A stretch of 22,535 nucleotides of DNA from Bacillota bacterium (GCA_023435225.1 JAEYRX010000001.1:1-22535), one strand, 5' to 3'. Shown: positions 1-6,949, numbered from the stretch's first letter. Notes: generated by a model not told the origin, from the letters alone. Program-made: numbers and translations.

Positions 1-1
1 C

Positions 2-400
2 CCCACGCCGACACCGACCCCGACACCGACGCCGACACCTATACCTATAGTTAAGGCTCCGTTGTTTTCACTTTTTATTTATATACATTCTATAGAAAAA
101 GTATTGGAAACAAATGGAATAATAAAATATGATGTTTGGATTAGTTATAACAATAAAAACTCAGTTTCGGTTTTAGGTGTTGTAGGTATGTTTTCTCCAG
201 GGAAGCCAGGTTGTAATGAACCAATTATTTTTGAACCTGGATCCCATAGTAAAGCATTTAAAGTAACTTTTACAATAAAACGCAAACAACATGGTAATTC
301 AAACAAAAAATATAGCATGCAAAGTCAAAGTGCTACCGGAACTGTATATCAATGGAATTTGAACGGTAGTAAGGTTACTGTTACATTGCCTGAAGATTGA
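2..400 (+). CDS. C-terminal part of a Pro-Thr-linker surface or secreted protein (5' end outside window)
   Basis: The reading frame is open from the left edge, so the start lies outside the window. It begins with about six Pro-Thr pairs followed by Pro-Ile-Pro-Ile, a linker type that joins modules in extracellular clostridial proteins. A module of roughly 115 residues follows and ends at the TGA at 398-400. The module alternates hydrophobic and polar residues in short strands, has one Cys, and ends in Thr/Val-rich strands, which suggests a beta-sandwich such as a binding or Ig-like domain; I cannot name the family. The linker DNA is a GC-rich CCGACA-type tandem repeat, unlike the AT-rich DNA around it. 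A strong hairpin terminator follows 27 bases downstream, so this is probably the last gene of its transcript. Confidence 0.72.
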   Translation, partial: PTPTPTPTPTPTPIPIVKAPLFSLFIYIHSIEKVLETNGIIKYDVWISYNNKNSVSVLGVVGMFSPGKPGCNEPIIFEPGSHSKAFKVTFTIKRKQHGNSNKKYSMQSQSATGTVYQWNLNGSKVTVTLPED

Positions 401-426
401 ATTATTAAATATTAAAATTAAAGAAT

Positions 427-471
427 TAATAAAACAAATCAACGTGTTTATTTCGTTGGTTTGTTTTATTA
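427..471 (+). terminator. Long hairpin terminator after the linker-protein gene
   Basis: Bases 427-444 and 454-471 are inverted repeats of 18 bp with a single G-T wobble and a 9-base loop. The 3' arm is itself T-rich (TTTGTTTTATTA). It lies just after the stop codon at 400 and before the riboswitch promoter, so it insulates the two units. It lacks a long T-run beyond the stem. Confidence 0.65.
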
Positions 472-509
472 GATTACTCGCATTATATATTGACTTAAAA
501 ATAAAAATA

Positions 510-538
510 TTGTCAAACATTTCAATAACTGATATAAT
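510..538 (+). promoter_or_regulatory. Sigma-A promoter for the riboswitch transcript
   Basis: TTGTCA at 510-515 and TATAAT at 533-538 are separated by exactly 17 bases. Transcription would start near 545, about 15-20 bases before the GEMM-I aptamer. Confidence 0.75.
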
Positions 539-560
539 TTATTTATAAATTGCAACTTAT

Positions 561-650
561 CTGAAAAGGCAAATCCAGTGAAAACTGGAGACGCAAAGTC
601 ACGGATCTAAGGTGCTGATTAATTTTAGTACTATGATGGCCGGACCGCCA
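561..650 (+). promoter_or_regulatory. Cyclic di-GMP-I (GEMM-I) riboswitch aptamer
   Basis: The GEMM-I landmarks appear in order. GGCAAA is at 568-573. A CCAGT/ACTGG hairpin at 575-588 is capped by a GAAA tetraloop. GACGCAAAGTCACGG follows at 590-604, then CTAAGGTGCTG. The second stem leads into CTATGATGGCCGG at about 631-643, and the closing GCC is at 647-649. From established knowledge, this fold binds c-di-GMP in a three-way junction with a tetraloop docked in its receptor. The base aligned with Vc2 G20 appears to be G568, which favours c-di-GMP over the cGAMP-selective variants, where it is A; that alignment was done by eye. A promoter lies just upstream and a terminator-like hairpin about 70 bases downstream, so this is probably a transcriptional switch for the GntR gene at 933. 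Confidence 0.92.
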
Positions 651-720
651 AAAGAGTTGTTTTTTGTTTGTTTTAAATTATTTTAAGATAAATTGATCCT
701 CCTTACTATATTTTTTTATT

Positions 721-746
721 TCTCCCCTAATAGGGGAGATTTTCCT
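721..746 (+). terminator. Intrinsic terminator, probable expression platform of the riboswitch
   Basis: TCTCCCCT (721-728) and AGGGGAGA (732-739) form an 8-bp stem with a 3-base loop, followed by TTTTCCTTT. It is the only strong GC hairpin between the aptamer and the regulator gene. I did not find a clear anti-terminator that pairs with it, so whether c-di-GMP switches it on or off is not decided here. Confidence 0.7.
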
Positions 747-932
747 TTAATAACAGCTCAAATCAATCTATTCGGTTTTTGAATGGAAGGTTAATATAAG
801 GGAATAATTTAAGGAGGCATTACAAAATATTAGATTATTGTTTAAAGGACCAGGTAAAATAATTTGTAGAAGGAAAAAGCCTATTATCAGCGAAATATAA
901 ATTTTGATGAATTATATTATGAGGTGAATTTT
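747..932 (+). other. Leader between riboswitch terminator and the GntR gene
   Basis: This stretch is AT-rich and holds no credible gene. AAGGAGG at about 811-817 looks like a ribosome binding site but is followed by no usable start codon. A weak promoter could lie near TTGAAT (about 779) and AATAAT (about 803); if real, it would express the regulator independently of the riboswitch. Confidence 0.35.
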
Positions 933-1613
933 GTGTTTCAACCGATTCAATCAAGTACAGTTGTTCAACAAATAATCGATAAAATTACTCAATCTTTAAT
1001 AAAAGGTGAACTTCAACCTGGAGATCGACTTCCGCCTGAACCGGAGTTGGCGGTACAGTTAGGAGTCAGCCGGACTTCGCTTCGTGAAGCATTAAAGACC
1101 TTAGGTGGTTTGGGAGTTCTAATTGCCCGTAAACGGGGTGGAACATTTATTGCTACATCAGGGTCGCAATCAATGATTGACCCCTTAATTTTTAATCTAA
1201 TAATTGAAAAAGGGTCAAAAGAAGATTTGTTTGAATTACGTGTACTACTTGAAGTTGACGCAATTGAATTAGTTATAAAAAAAGCGACCGACCATGATTT
1301 TTATTTGCTGGCTGCAGAATTAGATAAGTTTGAAGAAACGATTCCTAGTGGTAATTTAGAAAAATTAGCAGAATTAGATTTGCAATTTCACCTTAGCTTA
1401 TTGCAAATATCTAAAAATCCCTCTTTTATGAGAATAAGTCAAGTTGTTATGCAGTTATTTGCCTATCCAATAGAAGAGGCTTTAAAAATGATTGGTCCGG
1501 AAAAAGTATTAGCAAATCATCGGGCTCTTTTTCTCGCTATTAAAGAACGTGACTTATTAAAAGCCAAAGAACATGTGGTTAAAGCTTTTGAAAGTTCGAA
1601 GCAATTCCTCTAA
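933..1613 (+). CDS. FadR-type GntR-family transcriptional regulator
   Basis: This is a 226-residue DNA-binding repressor or activator of the GntR/FadR subfamily. Residues 1-75 form the winged helix-turn-helix, with the family signature LQPGDRLPPEPELAVQLGVS followed by RTSLREAL and a wing around ARKRGG. The C-terminal part matches the all-helical FCD effector domain. Its likely metal or ligand residues are the Asp in LLEVDAIELV and the His residues in QFHLSL, NHRALF and EHVVKAF. FadR-type proteins usually sense acids such as lactate, gluconate, pyruvate or acyl-CoA; the ligand cannot be read here. I chose GTG 933 because GAGGTG at 921-926 sits six bases upstream; the in-frame GTG at 924 lies inside that ribosome binding site. 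The gene has no adjacent metabolic partner on its strand. It lies downstream of a c-di-GMP riboswitch, an unusual input for this family. Confidence 0.9.
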   Translation: MFQPIQSSTVVQQIIDKITQSLIKGELQPGDRLPPEPELAVQLGVSRTSLREALKTLGGLGVLIARKRGGTFIATSGSQSMIDPLIFNLIIEKGSKEDLFELRVLLEVDAIELVIKKATDHDFYLLAAELDKFEETIPSGNLEKLAELDLQFHLSLLQISKNPSFMRISQVVMQLFAYPIEEALKMIGPEKVLANHRALFLAIKERDLLKAKEHVVKAFESSKQFL

Positions 1614-1616
1614 TAA

Positions 1617-1737
1617 TTGCGAATTTCGGATTTTAAATTGCGAATTGTTAAATACTTTAGAGCCTTAATTTTATTTTGGCTTATTATTCCAGTTTGTTTT
1701 AGGTTTTTTATTTGGGTTTTAAATCCGAAATTCGCAA
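1617..1737. repeat. Inverted repeat between convergent genes
   Basis: TTGCGAATTTCGGATTT at 1617-1633 is repeated as its exact reverse complement at 1721-1737. Partial copies (TTGCGAATTG at 1638) lie in between. It fills the whole gap between the stop codons of the GntR gene and the minus-strand DUF4015 gene. It could act as a bidirectional terminator or be a dispersed palindromic repeat. Confidence 0.6.
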
Positions 1738-1749
1738 TCAGAAATTAAA

Positions 1750-2904
1750 TCAATTGTATTTATCTATCTGATATCGGCAACTGGGATTCCAAAAGATCCA
1801 TTCTTTAATACCGGCATCTTTTACTGCTTGGATTTGCTTTTGAATTTCCGACCTCCCATAACGGTTTCCAAGGCTGAAATCCTGAAGCCAAGGTCGGATC
1901 TGGGTTTTGGTTATTCCTGCTTTTTCTAATCTTTTTTTAGCGTCGGTAATGCCGTGAAAAACTGTTTCATAGGGATAATAATCAGGGTTTCGTAATCCAA
2001 AAGTCCCTAGAGCATAATGGGATGGATAAACCATTGGACATACAATATCTACACTTGTGGCGATTTTTTCAAACTTTTGACCAATCCCAAGATCATCGTC
2101 AGTTGAGGTACTTAGCCCGAAAATATCGGCAGAGATTGGAACTTTGTATGGTTTCAACTTTGTTTTGGCATATTTTAAGAATTCTTCTATTACGTCCTGA
2201 CGTAGTTGCCCGGTACTAAATGGATAAACGCAACGTTTCAGATCTCCGTCACTGGTAAAGCGTACATAATCAAATTGAATTTCTTGAAAACCAAGATTTA
2301 TTGCCTCTTTAGCAATATCAATTATATAATCCCAGATTATTCTATTGTTTGGATCAACCCAGTTTAAACCTTTTCTATCTTTCCATAACCCTCCATTAAT
2401 ATCTTTAACGGCCCAATCCGGTCTGGTTTTTGCAAGATATGGGTCTTTAAAGACTACAATTCTAGCAATGGGGTATATATGTTGCTCATGTAAAACTTGG
2501 AGCATTTTCCGGGGTGCGGTAATCTTTTTTTCATAAGCGCCAATTTCTCTTACCAATGGAATATCTGAAACATAACTTAAAGTTCCTGTATCATCTTTAA
2601 CATCGATAACAAGAGCATTAAACTCAGTATTATTAATAAAGTTAATTAATCGGGGAAACCATTTTGAAGAGCCGGCTATCCAACCTGTTGTATATATTCC
2701 TCTAACAAATTCCGGCTTTGGCTGGCTAATTGGTTTTATATCATTTATATGCTTTAAAGATGGTTCCGGAATAATAAAATTCCTGGTTGGAAAAATTTTC
2801 TCAGCCAAATTTGTTTTATCTATATGAGGAGAAGAAGCAACAGCTATAAAAGTAAAAATTAAGATACCGGGAAATAGTAATATAAATCTTATAAATTTGG
2901 CCAT
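1750..2904 (-). CDS. Exported glycoside-hydrolase-like protein (DUF4015 / putative GHL family)
   Basis: This 384-residue protein has an N-terminal hydrophobic segment (residues 6-24) that acts as signal peptide or anchor. A TIM-barrel domain follows from about residue 68 to the end. Conserved-looking stations are VRGIYTTGW (67-75), LVIDVKDDTG (98-107), ARIVVFKDP (147-155), WVDPNN (182-187), FDYVRF (211-216), SADIFG, CPMVYPSHY, and the C-terminal IRPWLQDF and WIFWNPS. These match the putative glycosyl hydrolase family PF13200; Asp212 in FDYVRF is a good candidate catalytic acid. The substrate is unknown; cell-wall or surface polysaccharide is an inference. I chose the ATG at 2904 because AGGTGG lies five bases upstream; a GTG at 2913 falls inside that site. 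The gene is transcribed alone, divergently from the YfcE-type gene and convergently with the GntR gene. Confidence 0.85.
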   Translation of the reverse strand: MAKFIRFILLFPGILIFTFIAVASSPHIDKTNLAEKIFPTRNFIIPEPSLKHINDIKPISQPKPEFVRGIYTTGWIAGSSKWFPRLINFINNTEFNALVIDVKDDTGTLSYVSDIPLVREIGAYEKKITAPRKMLQVLHEQHIYPIARIVVFKDPYLAKTRPDWAVKDINGGLWKDRKGLNWVDPNNRIIWDYIIDIAKEAINLGFQEIQFDYVRFTSDGDLKRCVYPFSTGQLRQDVIEEFLKYAKTKLKPYKVPISADIFGLSTSTDDDLGIGQKFEKIATSVDIVCPMVYPSHYALGTFGLRNPDYYPYETVFHGITDAKKRLEKAGITKTQIRPWLQDFSLGNRYGRSEIQKQIQAVKDAGIKEWIFWNPSCRYQIDKYN

Positions 2905-2924
2905 TTTATCCACCTTTTATATAT

Positions 2925-2962
2925 GTCGCAATCAGTTATTTTAAGTCCAATTTAATTGCGAC
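2925..2962. repeat. Short inverted repeat upstream of the DUF4015 gene
   Basis: GTCGCAAT (2925-2932) and ATTGCGAC (2955-2962) are perfect inverted repeats with a 22-base spacer. They lie about 20 bases upstream of the minus-strand start codon, so they could be an operator or leader hairpin. No function is shown. Confidence 0.4.
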
Positions 2963-2976
2963 AATTCCTTGATTTA

Positions 2977-3054
2977 AAATGAAAAAGTTTCCTTTATTTT
3001 TATTTCACATCCGGGTATTGGGGTGAAATCTATTGTTGAAATTTTTTCATTTTA
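2977..3054. repeat. Palindromic intergenic element, uninterrupted copy
   Basis: The outer arms TAAAATGAAAAA and TTTTTTCATTTTA are near-complementary. The centre TTTCACATCCGGGTATTGGG with GTGAAA at 3023-3028 forms an inner hairpin. The same arrangement occurs at 21652-21838 on the opposite strand, where a 98-bp element interrupts the centre. By eye about 34 of 43 bases match on one arm. Confidence 0.6.
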
Positions 3055-3135
3055 TATTTTTGATGTATTTCGTGAGCGAAGAGGCGTATCCCTTTGTAAA
3101 CATGCAGGTAAATGCAGGTTTGAGAGTGAGTGGCT

Positions 3136-3606
3136 ATGAAAGTTATAATTGTTAGTGATAGTCATGGTAATTTTGGGATTTTAAAAAGAATTGTGGAACA
3201 GGAAGACCCATTTGACTTAATGGTTCATCTTGGTGATGGCCTAGATGAAGTTTATCGGATTCAAAGATTAATGGAATTTCGCTTGGATGCGGTTTCTGGA
3301 AATAATGACCCACCGGGGTTGGCTCCGGAATATTTATTATTAAAATTTGGTAAGCGAAGGTTATTATTTACTCATGGAAACAGTTATCAAGTGAATCAAA
3401 GTTTAAATATTTTGTATCAGACAGCAAAAGGTTTAAAAGCCAATATTGTATTTTATGGTCATACTCATTGTTATAATGACTGCCAGTTACGGAGAATTCG
3501 TTTTTTAAACCCTGGAACTGTTTGTTCTTATTTAAGTAAAGAATCGTCATATATTAAGATGGAACTACTGGATAATGAATTGAAGTTTAATCGAGTTATA
3601 ATTTGA
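3136..3606 (+). CDS. YfcE/MJ0936-type metallophosphoesterase
   Basis: This 156-residue single-domain phosphodiesterase belongs to the calcineurin-like superfamily. All five metal-binding motifs are visible: DSHG (Asp8, His10), HLGD (Asp34), GNND (Asn56/Asn57), THGN (His80) and GHTH (His109, His111). The length is normal for the YfcE family, whose members hydrolyse phosphodiesters with Mn2+ or similar metals; the true substrate is generally unknown. I chose ATG 3136, which gives the usual MKVIIVSDSHG start. GTG 3130, two codons upstream, is also possible because the ribosome binding site (GAGAGTGAG) is poor. In many Bacillota this gene follows rph and the ITPase gene; here it stands apart from them. 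Its 3' end overlaps the -35 box of the next gene's promoter. Confidence 0.9.
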   Translation: MKVIIVSDSHGNFGILKRIVEQEDPFDLMVHLGDGLDEVYRIQRLMEFRLDAVSGNNDPPGLAPEYLLLKFGKRRLLFTHGNSYQVNQSLNILYQTAKGLKANIVFYGHTHCYNDCQLRRIRFLNPGTVCSYLSKESSYIKMELLDNELKFNRVII

Positions 3607-3631
3607 CTGAAGTTTTTAAAAGAATTATAAT
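3603..3631 (+). promoter_or_regulatory. Sigma-A promoter for the glycosyltransferase gene
   Basis: TTGACT at 3603-3608 and TATAAT at 3626-3631 have a 17-base spacer. The -35 box overlaps the stop codon of the phosphodiesterase gene. Transcription would start near 3638, leaving a leader of about 50 bases before the ATG at 3688. Confidence 0.7.
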
Positions 3632-3687
3632 TAATACTGCATGAATATGAAACGTTAGATGTAATAATATTACTTTAGGGCGAAAGG

Positions 3688-4836
3688 ATGAATCCCCTGA
3701 ATAAAATTTTTATAATTTACGCTAATAGCGGAGCCGGACATCGCCGTGCAGCGGAAGCTTTAAATACTAAAGCAAAAGATTATTTTCCACAAGCGGATAT
3801 TCGATTGTTTGATGCTTTAGATTATACTTCACCACTTTTTAAAAGAACTTATCCAATGATCTATCTTTTTTTGGTAAATCATTGTCCATGGTTATGGGGA
3901 GTCTTTTATTATTTTCTTGATAATCGTTATATTGATAAATTCGCTAGGATATTTCGGCGTAATACCAATTCTTTTTATGGAAAAGCATTTATAAATTTTT
4001 TATTGGATGAAAAACCCGATTTGATACTGACAACTCATTTTTTACCCAATGAATTGGTATCTTTTCTTAAGAAACGGTATCGATTTCAGACTATTTTGAT
4101 AACTTGTATCACTGATTATTATCCTCATGCTTGGTGGCGAGATAGCGGGGTTGATTTATATATAGCCCCTAGTCGGGATTTAAAACCAAGATTAATCCAA
4201 CTTGGTATTTCCGAAGAAAGAATAATTGTAATTGGAATTCCGATTCATCCTGTTTTTGGGGAGAAAAATGATAAAGTACTAACTAGGCAGAAATTAGGGA
4301 TATCAACTAATCCATTCACAATTTTAATAACTAGTGGTGGTTTCGGGGTTGGGCCTATTAAAAAACTGGTTAACAGCCTTAAACATGTTATGACACCACT
4401 CCAGATCTTAGTGATCTGCGGTAATAACCCTAAACTTCAAAATGAACTAACGGAACTTACAAATAAAACTATTCACAATATTCACATATACGGATTTATT
4501 CAAAATATGCATGAATTCATGGCTGCCAGTGATATAATGCTGTCAAAGTCAGGAGGACTGACTTCCACGGAAGCAATGGCAATAGGATTGCCGTTAATAA
4601 CGCTGAAGCCTATTCCCGGACAGGAATCCGGAAATTGTGAGTTTATTCTAAAAAATAAAGCGGGTATTAGGATTAAAACTGTTAGAGAGGCTCGTAAGGT
4701 TTTGGAAAAGCTACTTAACAATCAAGATTCATTGAATTCTATGAGGGAAAATATGTCTAAAATCGGAAGACCTCATGCAGTTAATGAGATTTTAGCTTAT
4801 ATTAAAGAGTATTCCGAAAAAGGTATTAGTAAATAA
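3688..4836 (+). CDS. UgtP/MGDG-synthase-type diacylglycerol glycosyltransferase
   Basis: This 382-residue GT-B enzyme matches the MGDG synthase / processive diacylglycerol beta-glucosyltransferase family. It would transfer a sugar from a UDP-sugar to diacylglycerol or a similar lipid at the inner face of the membrane. The N-terminal domain carries SGAGHRRAAEAL (14-25) and the family-typical ITDYYPHAWW (141-150). The C-terminal GT28 domain carries the SGGFGVGP glycine loop (216-223) and KSGGLTSTEAMAIGLPLI (287-304), followed by PGQESGN (310-316). No signal peptide or clear membrane helix is present, as expected for a peripheral membrane enzyme. The product could be membrane glycolipid or a lipoteichoic acid anchor; the sugar cannot be assigned. 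The gene has its own promoter and ends just before a 98-bp palindromic element and a terminator. Confidence 0.88.
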   Translation: MNPLNKIFIIYANSGAGHRRAAEALNTKAKDYFPQADIRLFDALDYTSPLFKRTYPMIYLFLVNHCPWLWGVFYYFLDNRYIDKFARIFRRNTNSFYGKAFINFLLDEKPDLILTTHFLPNELVSFLKKRYRFQTILITCITDYYPHAWWRDSGVDLYIAPSRDLKPRLIQLGISEERIIVIGIPIHPVFGEKNDKVLTRQKLGISTNPFTILITSGGFGVGPIKKLVNSLKHVMTPLQILVICGNNPKLQNELTELTNKTIHNIHIYGFIQNMHEFMAASDIMLSKSGGLTSTEAMAIGLPLITLKPIPGQESGNCEFILKNKAGIRIKTVREARKVLEKLLNNQDSLNSMRENMSKIGRPHAVNEILAYIKEYSEKGISK

Positions 4837-4851
4837 AGATCCTTTAATTAG

Positions 4852-4949
4852 GGAAGCGCTGATTAATCCGATTTTGTGCGAGCAAATATGCGGTATTAGG
4901 CATTTTACGAAGCGCAAAATCGTCACTTATTCAATTAATCAGCGCTTCC
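4852..4949. repeat. 98-bp palindromic element, copy 1
   Basis: The element has 16-bp terminal inverted repeats (GGAAGCGCTGATTAAT and its complement) and inner complementary arms around GATTTTGTGC, so the whole unit can fold into one long hairpin. TTAG stands immediately outside both ends (4848-4851 and 4950-4953), as a 4-base target duplication would. The reverse complement occurs at 21694-21791 with 95 of 98 bases identical. It is too short to encode a protein, so it is MITE-like or REP-like. Confidence 0.85.
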
Positions 4950-4960
4950 TTAGAAAATTT

Positions 4961-4984
4961 AACCGCTTACAAGCGGTTTTTTTG
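4961..4984 (+). terminator. Terminator between convergent glycosyltransferase and DUF4363 genes
   Basis: AACCGCTT (4961-4968) pairs with AAGCGGTT (4971-4978), followed by a run of Ts to 4981 and TGTT. On the plus strand this is a classical intrinsic terminator for the glycosyltransferase transcript. It abuts the stop codon of the convergent minus-strand gene. Confidence 0.8.
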
Positions 4985-5365
4985 TTAAAAGACATTTACC
5001 AGGCTAAACTTCTCTCTTTCCGGGATGTGTTGAATATAATGCTGTAAGCTTCCAAGCTCTATTTGGCTTTGAGTAAAGTTTTTGCTTTTTATTGCCCTTA
5101 GTGAGCGTATTAAAGATTGATCAATCGAATCTATTTCTTGATGGTGTAGTAACATGGCCCATAAAGGTTTTGTCTTTTCCCATTTGGTTTTTAGTACATA
5201 TAATTTAGTATAAGTTTTTTGCCAATTTTTTTTAACTAAATTATCTTCAATTTTAGCAATTTCTTTATCGAACCGTTTAGAATTATCTTGAATTCGGAAT
5301 TGTACTAATGATGACAGAATAATAAAAATGATTAAACCGCAAATTGATAATAGCCAAGCCTTCAT
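4985..5365 (-). CDS. DUF4363 family protein, membrane-anchored
   Basis: This 126-residue protein has one N-terminal membrane segment (about residues 4-24) and an otherwise helical, charged body outside the membrane. The pattern KNWQKTYTKLYVLKTKWEKTKPLWAMLLHHQEID fits DUF4363, whose function is unknown; the members are typically about 120 residues. The ATG overlaps the stop of the DUF421 gene by four bases (ATGA, 5365-5362), so the two are translationally coupled. AAAGGA lies seven bases upstream. DUF4363 next to a YetF-type DUF421 gene is, to my knowledge, a recurring pair in clostridia and suggests a shared membrane role. Confidence 0.82.
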   Translation of the reverse strand: MKAWLLSICGLIIFIILSSLVQFRIQDNSKRFDKEIAKIEDNLVKKNWQKTYTKLYVLKTKWEKTKPLWAMLLHHQEIDSIDQSLIRSLRAIKSKNFTQSQIELGSLQHYIQHIPEREKFSLVNVF

Positions 5366-6051
5366 GGGGATGTCCTTTCATTGTTTTTAGGTTGTATAAA
5401 AAGCCTGCCGTTGGAATCTAAACTAGCTAAGAAAACTTGACTCCATTTTTCCAACCCGAATTTTTGGATTTCAGTAAGCAACCAATCTTCTGATAGATGG
5501 CATTTGCTGAGATTTTTTTTGATCAAACGACCATCAACAATTAATGTGAACGGAAGACCCTCGTAAGGAGTATCGATCTTTAAATCTTCCGGATTTACCG
5601 GCCGTTTTTGCGATTTGGGAATAACCGATAATTTACCGCTGGTTTCTAAAATTGCATATTCGACATCTGCTATATTGGGAACATCTTTTAGACGTAATTG
5701 TTCTAATAAATCATTTAAACTATATCTTAATTTGGTAAGTTCTTTTTGATTAATTATACCGTTTTCAATTAATATACTTGGCCCACCACAGATAATACGC
5801 CGGGCGGTATCGCTTTTTAACGAGATAAACGATAAGGTGATTTGGATTAGGAGTAAAGTTAAAATTGGTATAATACCGTTAATCAAAGGGATATCGGTAT
5901 CTTGCATCGGAACAGCCGCCAACTCGGAGATAAGAATAGTTATTACTAGTTCATAGGGCTGTAATTGGCCAATTTGGTGTTTACCCATAATTCTTATGAT
6001 TAATACAACTAATAGATAAAGAATAGCAGCCCGGACTGGAAGAATTAACAC
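5362..6051 (-). CDS. DUF421 (YetF/YdfS-type) membrane protein
   Basis: This 229-residue protein has three N-terminal membrane helices (about 4-20, 32-50 and 58-76) and a soluble C-terminal DUF421 domain. RIMGKHQIGQLQPYELV at the end of helix 1 is the family signature. The soluble domain carries CGGPSILIENGIINQKEL and the strand-rich region around AILETSGKLSVIPK. Family members such as B. subtilis YetF and YdfS are linked to membrane functions in spores; the biochemical role is unclear. I chose GTG 6051 because AGGTG lies five bases upstream and gives the usual short N-terminus; a TTG at 6078 has no ribosome binding site. First gene of the minus-strand pair with DUF4363. I did not find a convincing promoter. 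Confidence 0.86.
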   Translation of the reverse strand: MLILPVRAAILYLLVVLIIRIMGKHQIGQLQPYELVITILISELAAVPMQDTDIPLINGIIPILTLLLIQITLSFISLKSDTARRIICGGPSILIENGIINQKELTKLRYSLNDLLEQLRLKDVPNIADVEYAILETSGKLSVIPKSQKRPVNPEDLKIDTPYEGLPFTLIVDGRLIKKNLSKCHLSEDWLLTEIQKFGLEKWSQVFLASLDSNGRLFIQPKNNERTSP

Positions 6052-6217
6052 ATTATCACCTAGGGTTAATGTTTGCAAAGTAAAAAAAGAATATACCGAT
6101 AGTTAACAAGGAAAGAATAGAAGAAAGTGGCACTGATGGGAGGATTTTATGATTAAAAAAACGAATTGAAGATAAGTTAATTAGGAATTCAGGTCCATAG
6201 GTTAAGGAGGGTTTTAA

Positions 6218-6574
6218 ATGAAAACTATTGAATTGGCAAAACAGTTGGTTAAGTCATTGACGGAAAGCCAAGAATATCAAAATTATAAAAAAGCTAAAAG
6301 TATTCTGGAAGAGCACGAAGCTGCTAAAACTATGCTTGAGGATTTTCGGAAAAAACAATGGGAGCTTGAACGAAAAAGAGTCGCCGGCGATAAACTTTTG
6401 GAGCCTCTTGAAAAAGAGTTAGAGAAGCTGGCTGAAATAATTGGGGTTAATCCGTATGTCCGGGATTACCTAATGGCGGAATTTCAATTTACTCAAGTAA
6501 TGATGGAAATTCAACGCATTATTAACGAGGGTATTGGTTTGCAAAATCCGGAAGAAGTATTGAAAGAGAAGTAG
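6218..6574 (+). CDS. YlbF/YmcA-family protein
   Basis: This 118-residue protein is entirely alpha-helical and charged, with no membrane segment. The N-terminus (MKTIELAKQLVKSLTESQEYQNYKKAK) and the C-terminal half (NPYVRDYLMAEFQFTQVMMEIQRIINEGIG) fit the Com_YlbF family PF06133. In B. subtilis, YlbF (RicF) and YmcA (RicA) form a complex with YaaT (RicT) that affects RNase Y activity, sporulation, competence and biofilm. Whether this protein replaces RicF or RicA is not decidable from sequence alone. AAGGAGG at 6204-6210 sits seven bases before the ATG. It is monocistronic in this window: it diverges from the DUF421 operon and is followed by a 375-base gap. Confidence 0.85.
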   Translation: MKTIELAKQLVKSLTESQEYQNYKKAKSILEEHEAAKTMLEDFRKKQWELERKRVAGDKLLEPLEKELEKLAEIIGVNPYVRDYLMAEFQFTQVMMEIQRIINEGIGLQNPEEVLKEK

Positions 6575-6949
6575 CATCTCAAAGCGAATTAAATATTAGG
6601 CAGTGATTTTTCACATAATCCCGAGGATGAGATTTTGGAATCCCATATTTAATTTCCATAACAAAAAGAATTATTGTCAACTCTCCACTTCAATTCCCGG
6701 GATATTTAGTTTTAATTAACCAGGAATTTTTGGCGATATACGAAATATATAGATTACTTAAAATAGATCTATATTATAACTTTTCCATCCCTGAACCATG
6801 GATGGAAAAGGGTAAATTGTTGTACTTGATTTAATTTATGAATCAAGGAAAATATGTTGCAATAATCCAGGTGGTTAAAAACTTATTACAACGTATATAG
6901 ATATTTTTAATCCTGTGTTCAGAAATTTTTATGAACTGGAAGTGATTTT
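6575..6949. other. 375-base intergenic region with stem-loops
   Basis: No gene is seen. CTTTTCCATCC (6780-6790) and GGATGGAAAAG (6800-6810) form a perfect 11-bp stem with a 9-base loop but no T-run. CTTGATT (6825-6831) and AATCAAG (6841-6847) form a second stem just downstream. The two hairpins lie 100-170 bases before the secreted-protein operon and may be part of its 5' leader or mark the end of the ylbF transcript. I found no consensus promoter. Confidence 0.45.

Noticed and set aside
299..520. 73-codon minus-strand open frame
   Set aside because: It overlaps the end of the linker-protein gene and runs through the terminator hairpin; low-complexity AT-rich translation.
924..926. GTG upstream of the chosen GntR start (and similar GTGs at 2913 on the minus strand and 10487)
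   Set aside because: Each of these GTGs is part of a GGTG ribosome binding site that serves the next in-frame start codon five or six bases downstream.
6149..6169. Tiny frame Met-Ile-Lys-Lys-Thr-Asn with GGGAGG upstream, before the ylbF-like gene
   Set aside because: The ribosome binding site is good, but six codons in AT-rich DNA without an attenuator structure is not enough to call a leader peptide.
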